A stretch of DNA of 64,000 nucleotides from Limosilactobacillus caviae (GTDB lineage Bacteria > Bacillota > Bacilli > Lactobacillales > Lactobacillaceae): positions 310,001 through 374,000 of the forward strand of contig NZ_BMDS01000002.1 of the NCBI RefSeq assembly GCF_014635905.1. Direction: 5' to 3'. The notes beneath the pieces are model-generated. The model did no database searches, was not told the origin of the DNA, and saw only the letters and a program-made list of their open reading frames with translations. Of the stretch, positions 26,496 to 36,389 are shown one piece after another (position 1 is the stretch's first letter; the number at the start of each line of letters is the position of its first letter). Made by a program: the position numbers and the translations under genes.

Positions 26496-27521
26496 ATGAG
26501 TAAAATTGTAACTTTTGGCGAAATGATGATGCGTCTCAAACCAACTGATAAGAAACGGATGCTGCAAGCAGATAGGTTCGATGCAAATTATGGTGGTTCG
26601 GAAGCCAACGTTGCGGTTTCATTAAGCCTATTTGGTGACCAGGCAGCCTTTGTATCAAAGTTCCCTGAAAATGTGTTAGGGAAAGCTGCCACTGATAAAT
26701 TACGTGAATATGGTGTGGACACCTCATTACTGCAATATGGTGGCCCGCGTCTTGGAATTTACTTTTTTGAAAAAGGGGCTAGTGTGCGTTCAACCAAGGT
26801 CACCTATGATCGTGCGGGTAGTTCTTTTGCAACGTCAAAGGCTGACGAATATGATTGGGCGACATTGCTAAAGGGCGCGGATTACTTTTACTTCAGTGGA
26901 ATCACAGCAGCCCTCTCCAATGAAATGCGTAAAACAATTTTAACGGCTTGCGAGTATTGCAAAGAACATGGAATTAAAGTAGCCTGTGATTTAAACTTCA
27001 GGGGTAAGCTTTGGACCCCAGCAGAAGCACAAGCATATATGCAAAAAATAATGCCATATCTTACTGTTTGCTTAGTAAATGACGAAGATTTTGAACAAAG
27101 TCTCGGCATTTATGCTTTTGATGGCGACATGGCTCGTGGAATTGATCAAAAAGACACCTTTATTCATGGAATGAAAGAAATTGTTAAGCAATATCCTAAT
27201 GTGAAGGTTGTTGCAAGTGTATTAAGAAACATTCAATCTGTCGATAAGTCGACGTGGATGGCTTTGATGTTAAAAGATGGAAAGGTTTATGAAAGTCCAG
27301 CGTATAAGATTGATGTTCTTGAAGGTGTTGCTGGTGGTGATGCCTTTGGTGCAGGATTAATGCACGGAATTTTGAATGGTCATGATCCGCAAGAGACGAT
27401 TGATTATGCAATTGCGGCGAGTGTGCTTAAGCTAACCGTTCTTGGCGACTTGAATATCTCAACTAAAGAGGATGTTGAAGCAGTTATGCAAGGTGGCGCC
27501 GGTACAAGGGTTGCAAGGTAA
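26496..27521 (+). CDS. kdgK: 2-keto-3-deoxygluconate kinase
   Basis: The 341-aa PfkB/ribokinase-family protein has the N-terminal GG-type motif ANYGGSEANVAVSLSLFG and the C-terminal ATP/anion-hole motif GVAGGDAFGAGL with catalytic Asp. KdgK phosphorylates KDG to KDPG, feeding the kdgA aldolase of the same operon. The ATG has an AAAAGGGGTG ribosome site. The operon ends here with a strong terminator. Confidence 0.93.
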   Translation: MSKIVTFGEMMMRLKPTDKKRMLQADRFDANYGGSEANVAVSLSLFGDQAAFVSKFPENVLGKAATDKLREYGVDTSLLQYGGPRLGIYFFEKGASVRSTKVTYDRAGSSFATSKADEYDWATLLKGADYFYFSGITAALSNEMRKTILTACEYCKEHGIKVACDLNFRGKLWTPAEAQAYMQKIMPYLTVCLVNDEDFEQSLGIYAFDGDMARGIDQKDTFIHGMKEIVKQYPNVKVVASVLRNIQSVDKSTWMALMLKDGKVYESPAYKIDVLEGVAGGDAFGAGLMHGILNGHDPQETIDYAIAASVLKLTVLGDLNISTKEDVEAVMQGGAGTRVAR

Positions 27522-27545
27522 AAGAAAAATATTTTTAGAATAATT

Positions 27546-27595
27546 AAGACAACAAGTAATTATCTATTTTAGGTTATTACTTGTTGTCTTTTTTA
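27546..27595. terminator. Bidirectional terminator after kdgK
   Basis: AAGACAACAAGTAAT pairs with ATTACTTGTTGTCTT, a 15-bp stem followed by a T-run. It lies between kdgK and the convergent GntR gene. Confidence 0.88.
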
Positions 27596-27616
27596 ATAAA
27601 TTATTCAATTCCGTTT

Positions 27617-28300
27617 TTAATCAATATTATCAAAATAATCTGGGAAAGACTTAATAAGCGACTCTTCTTCATCAAGCATTCGGTGCATGTGATTAGCTGT
27701 CAAACGATCCGCCTCGTTAACATCGTTTGTCTTAATAGCTTTATAAATTGCGATATGTTCCTCAATCAATCCTTGCCACGAAAGTTTTTGCACTTTTAAC
27801 CGTAAGAACCGGAAACGATTAAACTGAATATTAATCTTTTTTAGCCAATCCCATACGCGTTGGTGATCGGTAAGCTTATAAAAGTACTCATGAAAGACAT
27901 CGTCACTGTCTAAGAAGGCAGGGAAGTCATCACTTTCACGAGTTCTTTTTTCATTTTCAATGATTCGGTCGAGATAAGCTATTTGTTCTTCATTAAGTTT
28001 CAGCGTTGCAGCTTCTCGCATAATTCGCCGCTCGACACTAGCACGGACAAAACGGGCATCTAAAACGTCTTTTAAATCAATCTTTGCAATATAAGTGCCT
28101 GATTGTGGGATTACATTGATAAGCTGCTCTTGACGTAATTGAAGTAACGCTTCTCTAACGGGAGTCCGGCCAATCTGAAGGTCTTCTTCGATTTTCTTTT
28201 CTGATATCTTCTGACCAGGTTCATATTCGGCATCGATAATCTTTTTTAAGATGATGTCATAAGCCTGTCCAGTTAAGTTATTTCGTGAGTAATTAGGCAT
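27617..28300 (-). CDS. GntR family regulator with FCD domain (UxuR/ExuR-like)
   Basis: The protein has 227 residues from the ATG at 28300, chosen for its AAAGGA site and for MPNYSRNNLTGQAYDIILKK starting the winged helix; the longer reading adds 26 unrelated residues. The HTH segment is ISEKKIEEDLQIGRTPVREALLQL. The C-terminal all-helical FCD domain binds organic-acid effectors, with metal-site residues such as the His in VFHEYF and late EEHIAIYKAI. It is divergent from uxuB, so it probably controls the uronate operons. The repeated 20-bp operators at 28407 and 19770 are its likely targets. Confidence 0.9.
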   Translation of the reverse strand: MPNYSRNNLTGQAYDIILKKIIDAEYEPGQKISEKKIEEDLQIGRTPVREALLQLRQEQLINVIPQSGTYIAKIDLKDVLDARFVRASVERRIMREAATLKLNEEQIAYLDRIIENEKRTRESDDFPAFLDSDDVFHEYFYKLTDHQRVWDWLKKINIQFNRFRFLRLKVQKLSWQGLIEEHIAIYKAIKTNDVNEADRLTANHMHRMLDEEESLIKSFPDYFDNID

Positions 28301-28371
28301 TCCTACAACGTCCTTTCTAGTGTTTTTATTATAACGTTTCTTGTGATAAAAAAGCAATTTCTGTAAAGATA

Positions 28372-28400
28372 TTGACAAAACTACTGAAAACGTTTACTAT
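28372..28400 (+). promoter_or_regulatory. Promoter of the uxuB operon with overlapping cre site
   Basis: TTGACA, 17 bases, TACTAT is a near-consensus promoter. TGAAAACGTTTACT (28385-28398) overlaps the -10 box and differs from the consensus TGWAANCGNTNWCA only at its last base. CcpA repression in rich sugar is expected. Confidence 0.75.
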
Positions 28401-28406
28401 AAAGTC

Positions 28407-28426
28407 AACTGATATATTAGTATATT
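28407..28426 (+). promoter_or_regulatory. GntR-type operator, copy 2
   Basis: aactgatatattagtatatt is identical in inverted orientation to 19770-19789 and lies just downstream of the uxuB promoter -10 box, six bases away. It is a candidate site for the divergent GntR regulator. Confidence 0.65.
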
Positions 28427-28448
28427 ACTTTGAAAGGAAGCGCTGTTA

Positions 28449-30080
28449 ATGGTGAAATTAACTGACGACTATCTTAACAATCCAACACCATTTGAAGAAG
28501 CTGGAGTGCGGGTTCCTAAGTATGCGCAAGATAAATTAATTGAACATACTAACGAGAATCCGGTATGGGTTCATTTTGGTGGCGGTAATCTCTTTAGATG
28601 TTTTCATTCTGTCATTGCTCAGGATTTAATTAATAAGGGCGAATTAGATAGTGGAATTATTGTTGCTGACACCTATGATGATGAAGTAATTAATGAAGTC
28701 TACAAGCCTTATAATAATCGCTTCTTATCAGTTGTGATGAAAAATGATGGCCTGGATAAGGAGTTAGTAGCGAGCGTAACTGACAGTATTTATGCCAATA
28801 GTAAAAATAAAGCAGGACTTGAAAAACTAAAAGATATTTTTAAGAAACCAACACTGCAATTAGCGACATTTTCAATAACGGAAAAAGGGTATGCCTTAAA
28901 AGATATGAACGGCAACTTGACTAAGGGAGCTGAACATGACCTTAGTAATGACCCGGATTCTGCGGTTACTAATATGGGAATAATTGCCAATCTATTACTA
29001 TCACGGTATAAGGCAGGAAAATTACCAATTGCCATGGTCAGTACCGATAATTTCTCACAAAATGGGAAACGGTTGGAAGAAGCAGTCCAACTTATCGCTA
29101 ATGGTTGGGTGAAAAATGGTTTCGCCGACCAAGGATTCCTTGAGTACCTCGATGATCCTAAGCAAGTATCATTTCCGTGGAGTATGATTGACCGAATTAC
29201 ACCAAATCCGTCCGAAAAAGTATCGAAAGAGTTAGTTGAAGATGGGATTAAAGACGCGGCAATCGTTCATACCGATAAGCATACAAATATTGCACCGTTT
29301 GGTAATACCGAAGAAACTCATTATCTCGTAATTGAAGACAGTTTTCCAAACGGACGGCCAAAGCTTGAAGATGCCGGTGTATTTATGACCGACCGCGAAA
29401 CTGTTAATGATGCTGACCAGATGAAAGTTACTGCTTGTCTTAATCCTCTCCACACATCACTAGCAATTTTTGGCTGTCTGCTGGACTTTCATTCAATTGC
29501 TGATGAAGCAGTGGACGATGACCTCCTAAAGATGATTAAGAATCTCGGTTACGGTGAAGATTTACCAGTCGTAAAGGACCCGAAGATTATTAATCCCAAA
29601 GAATTTATTAGTACTTTAATTACTAAGCGGTTACCGAATAAAAATATTCCTGATACACCACAGCGGATCGCGTCAGATACGTCGCAAAAAGTTGGTATTC
29701 GTTATGGAGTAACCCTTCAGCACTATGTTGATAATCCTAAACTTGATCCGGCAGACCTTGAATTTATCCCAATGATCATTGCTGGCTGGTGCCGTTACTT
29801 AATGGCAGTTGATGATAATGGAAATGCCTTTACTCCAAGTCCAGATCCGTTATATGACCAGTTACATGAGTACGTTAAGGATATTAAGATCGGTGGTTCA
29901 GAAAGCAATATCCATGAAAAATTACAGCCAATTTTAAGTAACAAGTCAATTTTTGGTAATGATCTTTATGAAATCGGTCTAGGAAATAAGATCGAGGATT
30001 ACTTCAAACAGATGATTACAAAGCCAGGAGCAGTTCGGGCGACAATTCATCAAACTGTTGAAGAAAAAGGAAAATATTAG
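28449..30080 (+). CDS. uxuB: Fructuronate reductase (D-mannonate oxidoreductase)
   Basis: The 543-aa mannitol dehydrogenase-family protein has the Rossmann start WVHFGGGNLFRCFHSV, the DNFSQNGKRLEEAV substrate segment and KVTACLNPLHTSLAIFG carrying the catalytic Lys-Asn-His set. UxuB reduces D-fructuronate to D-mannonate. It is first gene of the uxuB-uxuA-gntP unit, with an AAAGGAAG ribosome site. Expression is probably controlled by CcpA and by the divergent GntR protein. Confidence 0.92.
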   Translation: MVKLTDDYLNNPTPFEEAGVRVPKYAQDKLIEHTNENPVWVHFGGGNLFRCFHSVIAQDLINKGELDSGIIVADTYDDEVINEVYKPYNNRFLSVVMKNDGLDKELVASVTDSIYANSKNKAGLEKLKDIFKKPTLQLATFSITEKGYALKDMNGNLTKGAEHDLSNDPDSAVTNMGIIANLLLSRYKAGKLPIAMVSTDNFSQNGKRLEEAVQLIANGWVKNGFADQGFLEYLDDPKQVSFPWSMIDRITPNPSEKVSKELVEDGIKDAAIVHTDKHTNIAPFGNTEETHYLVIEDSFPNGRPKLEDAGVFMTDRETVNDADQMKVTACLNPLHTSLAIFGCLLDFHSIADEAVDDDLLKMIKNLGYGEDLPVVKDPKIINPKEFISTLITKRLPNKNIPDTPQRIASDTSQKVGIRYGVTLQHYVDNPKLDPADLEFIPMIIAGWCRYLMAVDDNGNAFTPSPDPLYDQLHEYVKDIKIGGSESNIHEKLQPILSNKSIFGNDLYEIGLGNKIEDYFKQMITKPGAVRATIHQTVEEKGKY

Positions 30081-30100
30081 TAGAAGAAGGTATTTATGAA

Positions 30101-31174
30101 ATGAAAAATATGGGATTTCGCTGGTATGGCGATGGCAATGATTCAATTAAATTGTCAGATATTCGTCAAATTCCAGGAACAACACAAGTAGTAGGAGCGT
30201 TGTTCGATATTCCGGTTGGCGAAGTTTGGCCAAAGGAACGAATAGCAGCACTAAAAAAAGAAGTTGAAGATGCTGGATTAAAACTTGAAGTAATTGAATC
30301 GGTTAATATTCATGACGATATAAAGATTGGATTACCAAGTCGTGATAAATATATTGAGAACTATAAAGAAACAATTAAGAATTTGGCAGCCTATGGAATC
30401 AAAGTCATTTGCTATAACTTTATGCCAATTTTTGACTGGGTACGGACTGACCTTCATTATCCGCTTCCTGATGGATCAACGGACATGGCGTTTCAACATA
30501 AATATGTTGAAGGATCACCAGAAGACATTATTAAATCTGTAGAAAAGAATTCTAATGGTTATGTTCTTCCAGGCTGGGAACCAGAACGGCTAGCAGAAGT
30601 CAAACGCTTATTTGAAGCTTATAAGGATGTTGATGAACAGAAGCTGCGTGAAAACCTTAAATACTTCTTAGATGCGATTATTCCAACCTGTGAAAAGTAT
30701 GATGTTCGGATGGCAATGCACCCTGATGATCCGCCAATGCCATTATTTGGCTTACCGCGAATTTATAAAAATCGAGAAGACATGCTAAAAATCGAACAAA
30801 TGCATGAATCAAAATACAATGGTTTTACGATCTGTACAGGAAGTCTTGGCGAAAATCCTAATAATGATGTTCCCGCTATCATTAGAGAATTTGTCAAGAA
30901 AGATCGGGCACCATTTATTCACGCTCGTAATATTAAGTTTATGGGTAATGGTGATTTTCATGAGTCAGCACACTTATCTTCAGAAGGTTCATTAGATATG
31001 TATGAAATCATGAAAGCTTTATATGACACTGGGTTTGATGGTTACATTCGTCCAGACCATGGTCGTGACATTTGGGGCGAAGAAGGTCGTCCAGGATATG
31101 GATTATATGATCGCGCACTTGGAATTACTTATTTGAATGGTCTTTGGGAAGCAATTACAAAGGAAAATAAGTAA
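30101..31174 (+). CDS. uxuA: Mannonate dehydratase
   Basis: The 357-aa TIM-barrel enzyme dehydrates D-mannonate to KDG. Family segments are MGFRWYGDGNDSIKLSDIRQIPG at the start, MAMHPDDPP with metal-binding His/Asp, TGSLGENPNND, IHARNIKFMGNGDFHESAH and IRPDHGRDIWGE. It follows uxuB by 20 bases and precedes the GntP permease by 24. Confidence 0.95.
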   Translation: MKNMGFRWYGDGNDSIKLSDIRQIPGTTQVVGALFDIPVGEVWPKERIAALKKEVEDAGLKLEVIESVNIHDDIKIGLPSRDKYIENYKETIKNLAAYGIKVICYNFMPIFDWVRTDLHYPLPDGSTDMAFQHKYVEGSPEDIIKSVEKNSNGYVLPGWEPERLAEVKRLFEAYKDVDEQKLRENLKYFLDAIIPTCEKYDVRMAMHPDDPPMPLFGLPRIYKNREDMLKIEQMHESKYNGFTICTGSLGENPNNDVPAIIREFVKKDRAPFIHARNIKFMGNGDFHESAHLSSEGSLDMYEIMKALYDTGFDGYIRPDHGRDIWGEEGRPGYGLYDRALGITYLNGLWEAITKENK

Positions 31175-31198
31175 AGGATGGGAAGGTAGTGATTAACC

Positions 31199-32536
31199 AT
31201 GCCGGCCGATATAGTTTCGCTAATCTGGATTGGTCTTGGAATTGGCTTATTGGTTTATTTAATTGTTGGACTTAAGCTTCATAATATTATCGCACTGCTT
31301 TTAGCAGGACTCTTTATAGCTTTTGCTGAAGGAATGCCAATTACTAAGGTTGTTCCGACAGTTGAAAAGGGAATTGGCGGAGTTTTATCTACTCTTGCCT
31401 TAATAGTTATCTTTGGAGCAATTGTCGGGGAACTGATGACAGAATCAGGCGCTTCTCAACAAATTGCGGATACAATTGTTTCAAAAATGGGACGTAAATA
31501 TTTATCATTTGCTCTTCTTATTATTGGAATGATTTTTGGAATGTCAATGTTTTATGAGGTAGCATTCTTAATTACTGCGCCACTTGTTATCAGTATTGCC
31601 CAAGAAGCAAAAATCCCGTATATGAGATTGATAATTCCAACTGTTGCAGGGGCAACGATGGGACACAGTATATTTCCACCGCAGCCTGGTCCAATGGCAT
31701 TAGTTACTGCCTTTCATGCTGATATAGCGCAAGTATATATTTGGGGATTTGTAGTAGTTATCCCGACAATTATTTGTTCTGGTATTTTAGTTCGACACTT
31801 CATTACAGGACTGGATTCGATGCCTCTTGGCAATGTTATGAAACCGGCACCAAAGAAACCTAAAAATGAACTTCCAAGTTTTGGGATAAGTTTATTGGTA
31901 CCATTATTGCCTGCCATTATTATTATAATTTCATCGCTATTTAAATCTATTAGCAGTGAACAAAGTATGGTTTATAAGGTAATGAGTTTTCTGGGTAGTG
32001 CTGATATTAGTATGTTAATTACTGTAATTATTGCAATGATCGTATTTGGTTATGCAAGAGGCAAGAGCGGTAAACAAGTAACTGCCCAACTTACAAAAGC
32101 GATTCAAGGAATTTCTAATGTTTTACTTGTGATTGCAGCTGGTGGGGTAATGAAAGAAGTTATTATCGATACCGGTGTTGGTAATATTATTGTTCAAATG
32201 TTTGGAAAATTACCAGTATCACCTTTCATTCTTGCGTGGTTAATTACTGTATTAATTAGGATTTTAACAGGACAGGGAGCAGTTGCTGCTATTACTGCTG
32301 CGGGAATTGTGGCCCCAATGGTAACAATGATGCACGTAAGTCCTGTGCTAATGGTACTAGCATGTGCCTGTGGTAGTAATACTATGACTTTAATGTATGA
32401 CGGGGGATTTCTCCTCTTTCAACAATCATTCGGTATTTCCTTAAAAGATACATTTAAAACATGGGATGCTTTAGAATTAGTTAACTCAGTTGTAGGGTTG
32501 GCAATGGTATTACTATTAAGTTTATTTGTTCATTAA
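31199..32536 (+). CDS. GntP-family gluconate/sugar-acid:proton symporter
   Basis: The 445-aa, roughly 12-helix protein has GntP-family stretches such as GIGGVLSTLALIVIFGAIVGELMTESGASQQIA, GMSMFYEVAFLITAPLV, and TGQGAVAAITAAGIVAPM. The family carries gluconate and related acids. As third gene of the uxuB operon it may import mannonate, KDG, fructuronate or gluconate (inference). The 177 bases after it hold no gene and no clear terminator. Confidence 0.88.
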   Translation: MPADIVSLIWIGLGIGLLVYLIVGLKLHNIIALLLAGLFIAFAEGMPITKVVPTVEKGIGGVLSTLALIVIFGAIVGELMTESGASQQIADTIVSKMGRKYLSFALLIIGMIFGMSMFYEVAFLITAPLVISIAQEAKIPYMRLIIPTVAGATMGHSIFPPQPGPMALVTAFHADIAQVYIWGFVVVIPTIICSGILVRHFITGLDSMPLGNVMKPAPKKPKNELPSFGISLLVPLLPAIIIIISSLFKSISSEQSMVYKVMSFLGSADISMLITVIIAMIVFGYARGKSGKQVTAQLTKAIQGISNVLLVIAAGGVMKEVIIDTGVGNIIVQMFGKLPVSPFILAWLITVLIRILTGQGAVAAITAAGIVAPMVTMMHVSPVLMVLACACGSNTMTLMYDGGFLLFQQSFGISLKDTFKTWDALELVNSVVGLAMVLLLSLFVH

Positions 32537-32713
32537 TTGTGAATTGGTGAGCTATATGAGACGCTGAAAATAATTTATAAAGATGGTTGGTAAAAAGGCA
32601 ATTAGAACGCATATTTAAGACGACATTATCTATGGATTAGATATGTGTTTTAATTTTGCTTCGATTGTGAAAAAATTAACAATTTTAGTATTAAAAGAAA
32701 GTTGTGAATTAAA

Positions 32714-34264
32714 ATGAAAAAGAAAGGTAAGACTAGCTGGGTTTACACACCAAAGAAAATCAATGTTTGGCGTGGAATTGGTTTTGGGATGAATGACTTA
32801 ATGGGCGGTGGATGGAATAACATCGTTTCTGGAGTTATCTTTGTGTTTGTTATGAGTAATGGTATTAGTCCCGCACTTGCAGGAGCGATTACGGGAATTG
32901 GACGAATTTTTGATGCTATTTTTTCGCTATTCTTTGGGGCAATTACCGATGGCTTCTATCGAAATAAGTTGGGACAAAAATTTGGTCGCCGGCATTTCTT
33001 CATTTTAATTGGTGGAATCTTATTTGCTATCGTATTCCCATTATTCTGGGTAAAGTCAACTAATTGGATTTATTACTTGATTGTGTATGTTGCCATTGAA
33101 TTGATTATCGCTATGATTTTAATTCCGTGGGAAACATTACCAACTGAAATGACAACGGACTACAACTTGCGTACTGTATTATCTGGATCACGGATGGTAA
33201 TTTCAGCTACTGGTACAGCACTTGTATTCTTTATACTTGCAGCATTGAAACATGCTCAGAACCCTAACGCTTATTTGGTAACAGGAATTATTTGGACAAT
33301 TATTTTTGTCATTGCAATTTTTGTTTCATATCGTAGTACCTGGGAACGACCATTAACAGAGGACTTTGTTAAAAAACTTGATTCAAAGCCTGACTTACCC
33401 TTAGGTACATTTCTTAAAAATACTGTTGAGGATTACTTCTCGACGTTTAAAAACAAATCCTTTAGACAACATCTGGCAATTTATTTACTATCATTTACCG
33501 GTAAAGACTTCTATTCAATTATGCTTCCAACATTTATTCTTTGCTGTATTAATGGCGCAAAAGATGATCTTCCATGGACATTGCAAGCATTATCAGCTAT
33601 TGGTATTTTAGCTACATTAGCTGCAACTAGAATGATGATTAAACGCGGACCAAGATTTCTTTACGGTCTAAGTTATTCAACGATTATTCTTACAATGATT
33701 GGTTATATCCTTACTTGGATGTTTGATGTTAATAATCCGGTTGTAATTTTAATTGCTATTTCATTAGTTTATCAATGCGGACGTGCAATTTTGGAATTCA
33801 CGCCATGGAACGTTTTCCCATTTATTCCTGATATTGATCGGATTATGACGCGTCAAGATCGTGCTGGTATTTATGCAGCTGTCATGACCTTTTTCCGTAA
33901 ATCTACCGGAGCTGTTGCCTCATGGATTGCCGGTATCCTCTTGGAGGTGATTGGCTTTAATTCTAAAACAATGCTTAATTACAATACAACCCCACGAAGT
34001 ATTCAACTTGGAATCATGCTAATTTGCTTCATTGGACCTGTTGTTTTGATTGGCTGGGCATTAATAATTGCAATGAAATTCAAACTTAATCGTCAAACGC
34101 ATGATGTATTAAAGGCTGAACTTGAACGGCTTCAAGCTGGTGGTTCAAAGGCGGATGTAACCCCTGAAACAAAAGAGGTTGTTGAAGAATTAACAGGGGA
34201 ACCATATGCAAAAGTATGGCCTAATATAAATGACGATAACATTAAAACAAACGGAGGTAAATAA
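32714..34264 (+). CDS. Second GPH-family symporter (MFS)
   Basis: The 516-aa, 12-helix protein has GPH features: [18 protein letters not shown] in helix 1, [35 protein letters not shown] between helices 2 and 3, and [11 protein letters not shown] in place of the usual NDPYG-type motif. It stands 2 bases before the second uxaC, so it is probably a uronate or uronide importer with a specificity different from the one at 15407. Confidence 0.87.
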   Translation: MKKKGKTSWVYTPKKINVWRGIGFGMNDLMGGGWNNIVSGVIFVFVMSNGISPALAGAITGIGRIFDAIFSLFFGAITDGFYRNKLGQKFGRRHFFILIGGILFAIVFPLFWVKSTNWIYYLIVYVAIELIIAMILIPWETLPTEMTTDYNLRTVLSGSRMVISATGTALVFFILAALKHAQNPNAYLVTGIIWTIIFVIAIFVSYRSTWERPLTEDFVKKLDSKPDLPLGTFLKNTVEDYFSTFKNKSFRQHLAIYLLSFTGKDFYSIMLPTFILCCINGAKDDLPWTLQALSAIGILATLAATRMMIKRGPRFLYGLSYSTIILTMIGYILTWMFDVNNPVVILIAISLVYQCGRAILEFTPWNVFPFIPDIDRIMTRQDRAGIYAAVMTFFRKSTGAVASWIAGILLEVIGFNSKTMLNYNTTPRSIQLGIMLICFIGPVVLIGWALIIAMKFKLNRQTHDVLKAELERLQAGGSKADVTPETKEVVEELTGEPYAKVWPNINDDNIKTNGGK

Positions 34265-34266
34265 AC

Positions 34267-35736
34267 ATGACACTAGTAGGAAAAGACTTTTTGTTAACTA
34301 ACGAATGGGGTAAAAAGCTGTTCTTTGATTATGCAAAGGATATGCCAATCATTGACTATCACTGTCACCTTGTACCGAAAGAAATTTATGAGAATAAGAA
34401 TTATAAAAATATTACTCGTTTATGGCTTAATGATGGTACTTATGGTGACCATTATAAGTGGCGGTTGGAACGAGCAAATGGTGTTCCTGAAGAACTAATT
34501 ACTGGTGATGCTGATGACTATGAAAAGTTCTTAGCATGGGCTGGTACAATTGAGAAGGCTGTCGGTAACCCAGTTTATGAATGGACCCATCTTGAATTAC
34601 GCCGCTTCTTCGGAATTGATGAACCACTAACTCGTAAAAATGCGCCAGAAGTTTGGAAGAAAGCTAATGCCCTCCTTCAAACAGATGACTTTAACCCGCG
34701 TAACCTTATCAAACTTTCCCATGTAGTTGCTGTATGTACAACGGATGATCCGGCATCAGACCTTCATTATCATAAATTGCTGAAAAAAGATGAGAGAGAA
34801 AATGGCTTCCGCACATTACCAGCAATGCGGCCTGATAATTTAATCTATATTGATAAGCCAACATACGGTCAATGCCTTAATGAATTAGCTACGGTATCTG
34901 GAGTTAAAATCGACTCATTTAAGGATATTATTAAAGCAATGGATCAACGGTTTGGTTACTTTAATAAAATGGGTGCTCGGCTTTCTGACCACTCGCTAAG
35001 TACTTATCATTTTGTTGAAGCAACCGATGATGAACTTGATTCAATCGTTAATAAAGCTATCAATAACGAGCAATTAACTGATCGTGAGCGTGACCAATAT
35101 CTCACAATGCTTGTCGAAAACTTAATGAAGCTTAATAAAAAATATGATTGGACAATGCAGTTCCATAATAATGTTTTACGAAGCATCAATCACCCAATGT
35201 TTGATCAAATTGGTCCTGATACTGGTTTTGATGCAATGGGAACACAACCTGACATGGTAGCAGAAATTCAAAAGCTCTTTACTAAGATGAAGGATGAAGA
35301 TAGTTTACCAAAGATTATTTTCTATTCCCTTAACCCGAATGATTGGCTACAACTGGTAACGCTGATGGGATGTTTCCAAGAAGGTGGTAAACAACGAATG
35401 CAGTTAGGTGCTGCTTGGTGGTTCAATGATACTGCTGAAGGGATGCAGCAACAATTACGGACATTTGCTCAACAAAGCCTTTTGCCTAACTTTGTCGGAA
35501 TGCTAACAGATTCACGAAGCTTCCTTTCTTATCCTCGCCATGAGTACTTCCGTCGAGTATTATGTAACTTTATCGGAAGTTTGGTTGAGCAGGGACGGGC
35601 TCCAGAGGATAAAGAGTACCTCGGTAAGATCGTTCAAGATATTTCTTACAATAATGCATTAAATTACTTTAACTTTTTCCCTGATGAAAAGCCAAGCGAC
35701 TTGTTTGGTAAGCATGAAAATAAGTTTCAATTTTAA
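34267..35736 (+). CDS. uxaC: Glucuronate (uronate) isomerase, copy 2
   Basis: The 489-aa UxaC has [16 protein letters not shown] with the metal-binding Hx[28 protein letters not shown] and the same C-terminal [14 protein letters not shown]. It should make fructuronate from glucuronate for the uxuB branch, or tagaturonate. It differs from copy 1 mainly around residues 190-310 and at the C-terminus, and shares identical DNA patches with it. A GGAGGTAA site overlaps the end of the symporter, so the two are coupled. Confidence 0.95.
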   Translation: MTLVGKDFLLTNEWGKKLFFDYAKDMPIIDYHCHLVPKEIYENKNYKNITRLWLNDGTYGDHYKWRLERANGVPEELITGDADDYEKFLAWAGTIEKAVGNPVYEWTHLELRRFFGIDEPLTRKNAPEVWKKANALLQTDDFNPRNLIKLSHVVAVCTTDDPASDLHYHKLLKKDERENGFRTLPAMRPDNLIYIDKPTYGQCLNELATVSGVKIDSFKDIIKAMDQRFGYFNKMGARLSDHSLSTYHFVEATDDELDSIVNKAINNEQLTDRERDQYLTMLVENLMKLNKKYDWTMQFHNNVLRSINHPMFDQIGPDTGFDAMGTQPDMVAEIQKLFTKMKDEDSLPKIIFYSLNPNDWLQLVTLMGCFQEGGKQRMQLGAAWWFNDTAEGMQQQLRTFAQQSLLPNFVGMLTDSRSFLSYPRHEYFRRVLCNFIGSLVEQGRAPEDKEYLGKIVQDISYNNALNYFNFFPDEKPSDLFGKHENKFQF

Positions 35737-35790
35737 ATAAAGGAATCCTCAATGAGTACAAAAAGTATTTGTTGGGGATTCCTTTATTTA
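35735..35790 (+). terminator. Intrinsic terminator after uxaC copy 2
   Basis: AAATAAAGGAATCC (35735-35748) pairs perfectly with GGATTCCTTTATTT (35776-35789). Confidence 0.8.
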
Positions 35791-35840
35791 AAGTGATAAA
35801 ACTGATTTTTTACGTATTTAAACTATAGAATCAAAATTGA

Positions 35841-35870
35841 TTCAGAATTCACATACCGATATGGTATAAT
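35841..35870 (+). promoter_or_regulatory. Promoter with palindromic operator before the XRE gene
   Basis: TTCAGA, 18 bases, TATAAT. The palindrome ATACC-GATAT-GGTAT (35853-35867) overlaps the -10 box, a typical autorepressor site. Confidence 0.5.
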
Positions 35871-35972
35871 AAATGAGCAACTATCTGTAAATAAGAGTGA
35901 TATTGTAACTATCCAGATTATTAGTATTGAAGATTACCATTAACATTATTTAGAGCAAGAGGAGTTGATACT

Positions 35973-36308
35973 ATGCTACATCGAGAAAATAGAATTAAAA
36001 AGTACCACCTTAGTTCTGCTGCTGATTTAATTAAAGAAACAATGGATTACTATAGTATTACTCAGTCAGACTTAGCAGACCGGCTAGGCGTCAGCCAAAA
36101 AAATATTTCTGATATTCTTAATCGTAAACGTTTTTTGAATGAGGTAGTGGCGTTGCGGATTGAGAAGGTAATGGGAATATCTAGTGAGTTATTACTTGCA
36201 CTAGACTCTAATTACAAATTACGACTTGCAAAAGAAAATAATGAAGTAACAAAAGCTGATAGTAAATCACCGTTATTTTTGCAACAATATGACTGGGTAA
36301 CTGCGTAG
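35973..36308 (+). CDS. XRE-family regulator, HigA antitoxin-like
   Basis: The 111-aa protein has one helix-turn-helix of the Cro/CI type (YYSITQSDLADRLGVSQKNISDILNRKR, about 30-57) followed by ALRIEKVMGISSELLLALDSNYKL, the layout of HigA antitoxins. No HigB-like toxin ORF lies on either side. It may be an orphan antitoxin or an ordinary repressor acting on the palindrome in its own promoter. The ATG has an AGAGGAG site. Confidence 0.8.
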   Translation: MLHRENRIKKYHLSSAADLIKETMDYYSITQSDLADRLGVSQKNISDILNRKRFLNEVVALRIEKVMGISSELLLALDSNYKLRLAKENNEVTKADSKSPLFLQQYDWVTA

Positions 36309-36353
36309 TTGCATTTAGTATTAAATCTTATTCAAAAAAACCGAATAACAAAT

Positions 36354-36389
36354 TAAAAGTCTTATGGTATACCTACTGTAGGGCTTTTA
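36354..36389. terminator. Weak bidirectional terminator
   Basis: TAAAAGTC pairs with GGCTTTTA. The stem overlaps the stop codon of the minus-strand TIM-barrel gene. Confidence 0.35.

Noticed and set aside
32537-32713. Possible small gene or operator before the second symporter
   Set aside because: Only very short ORFs without ribosome sites are present, and no copy of the 20-bp GntR-type operator or a good cre site was found.
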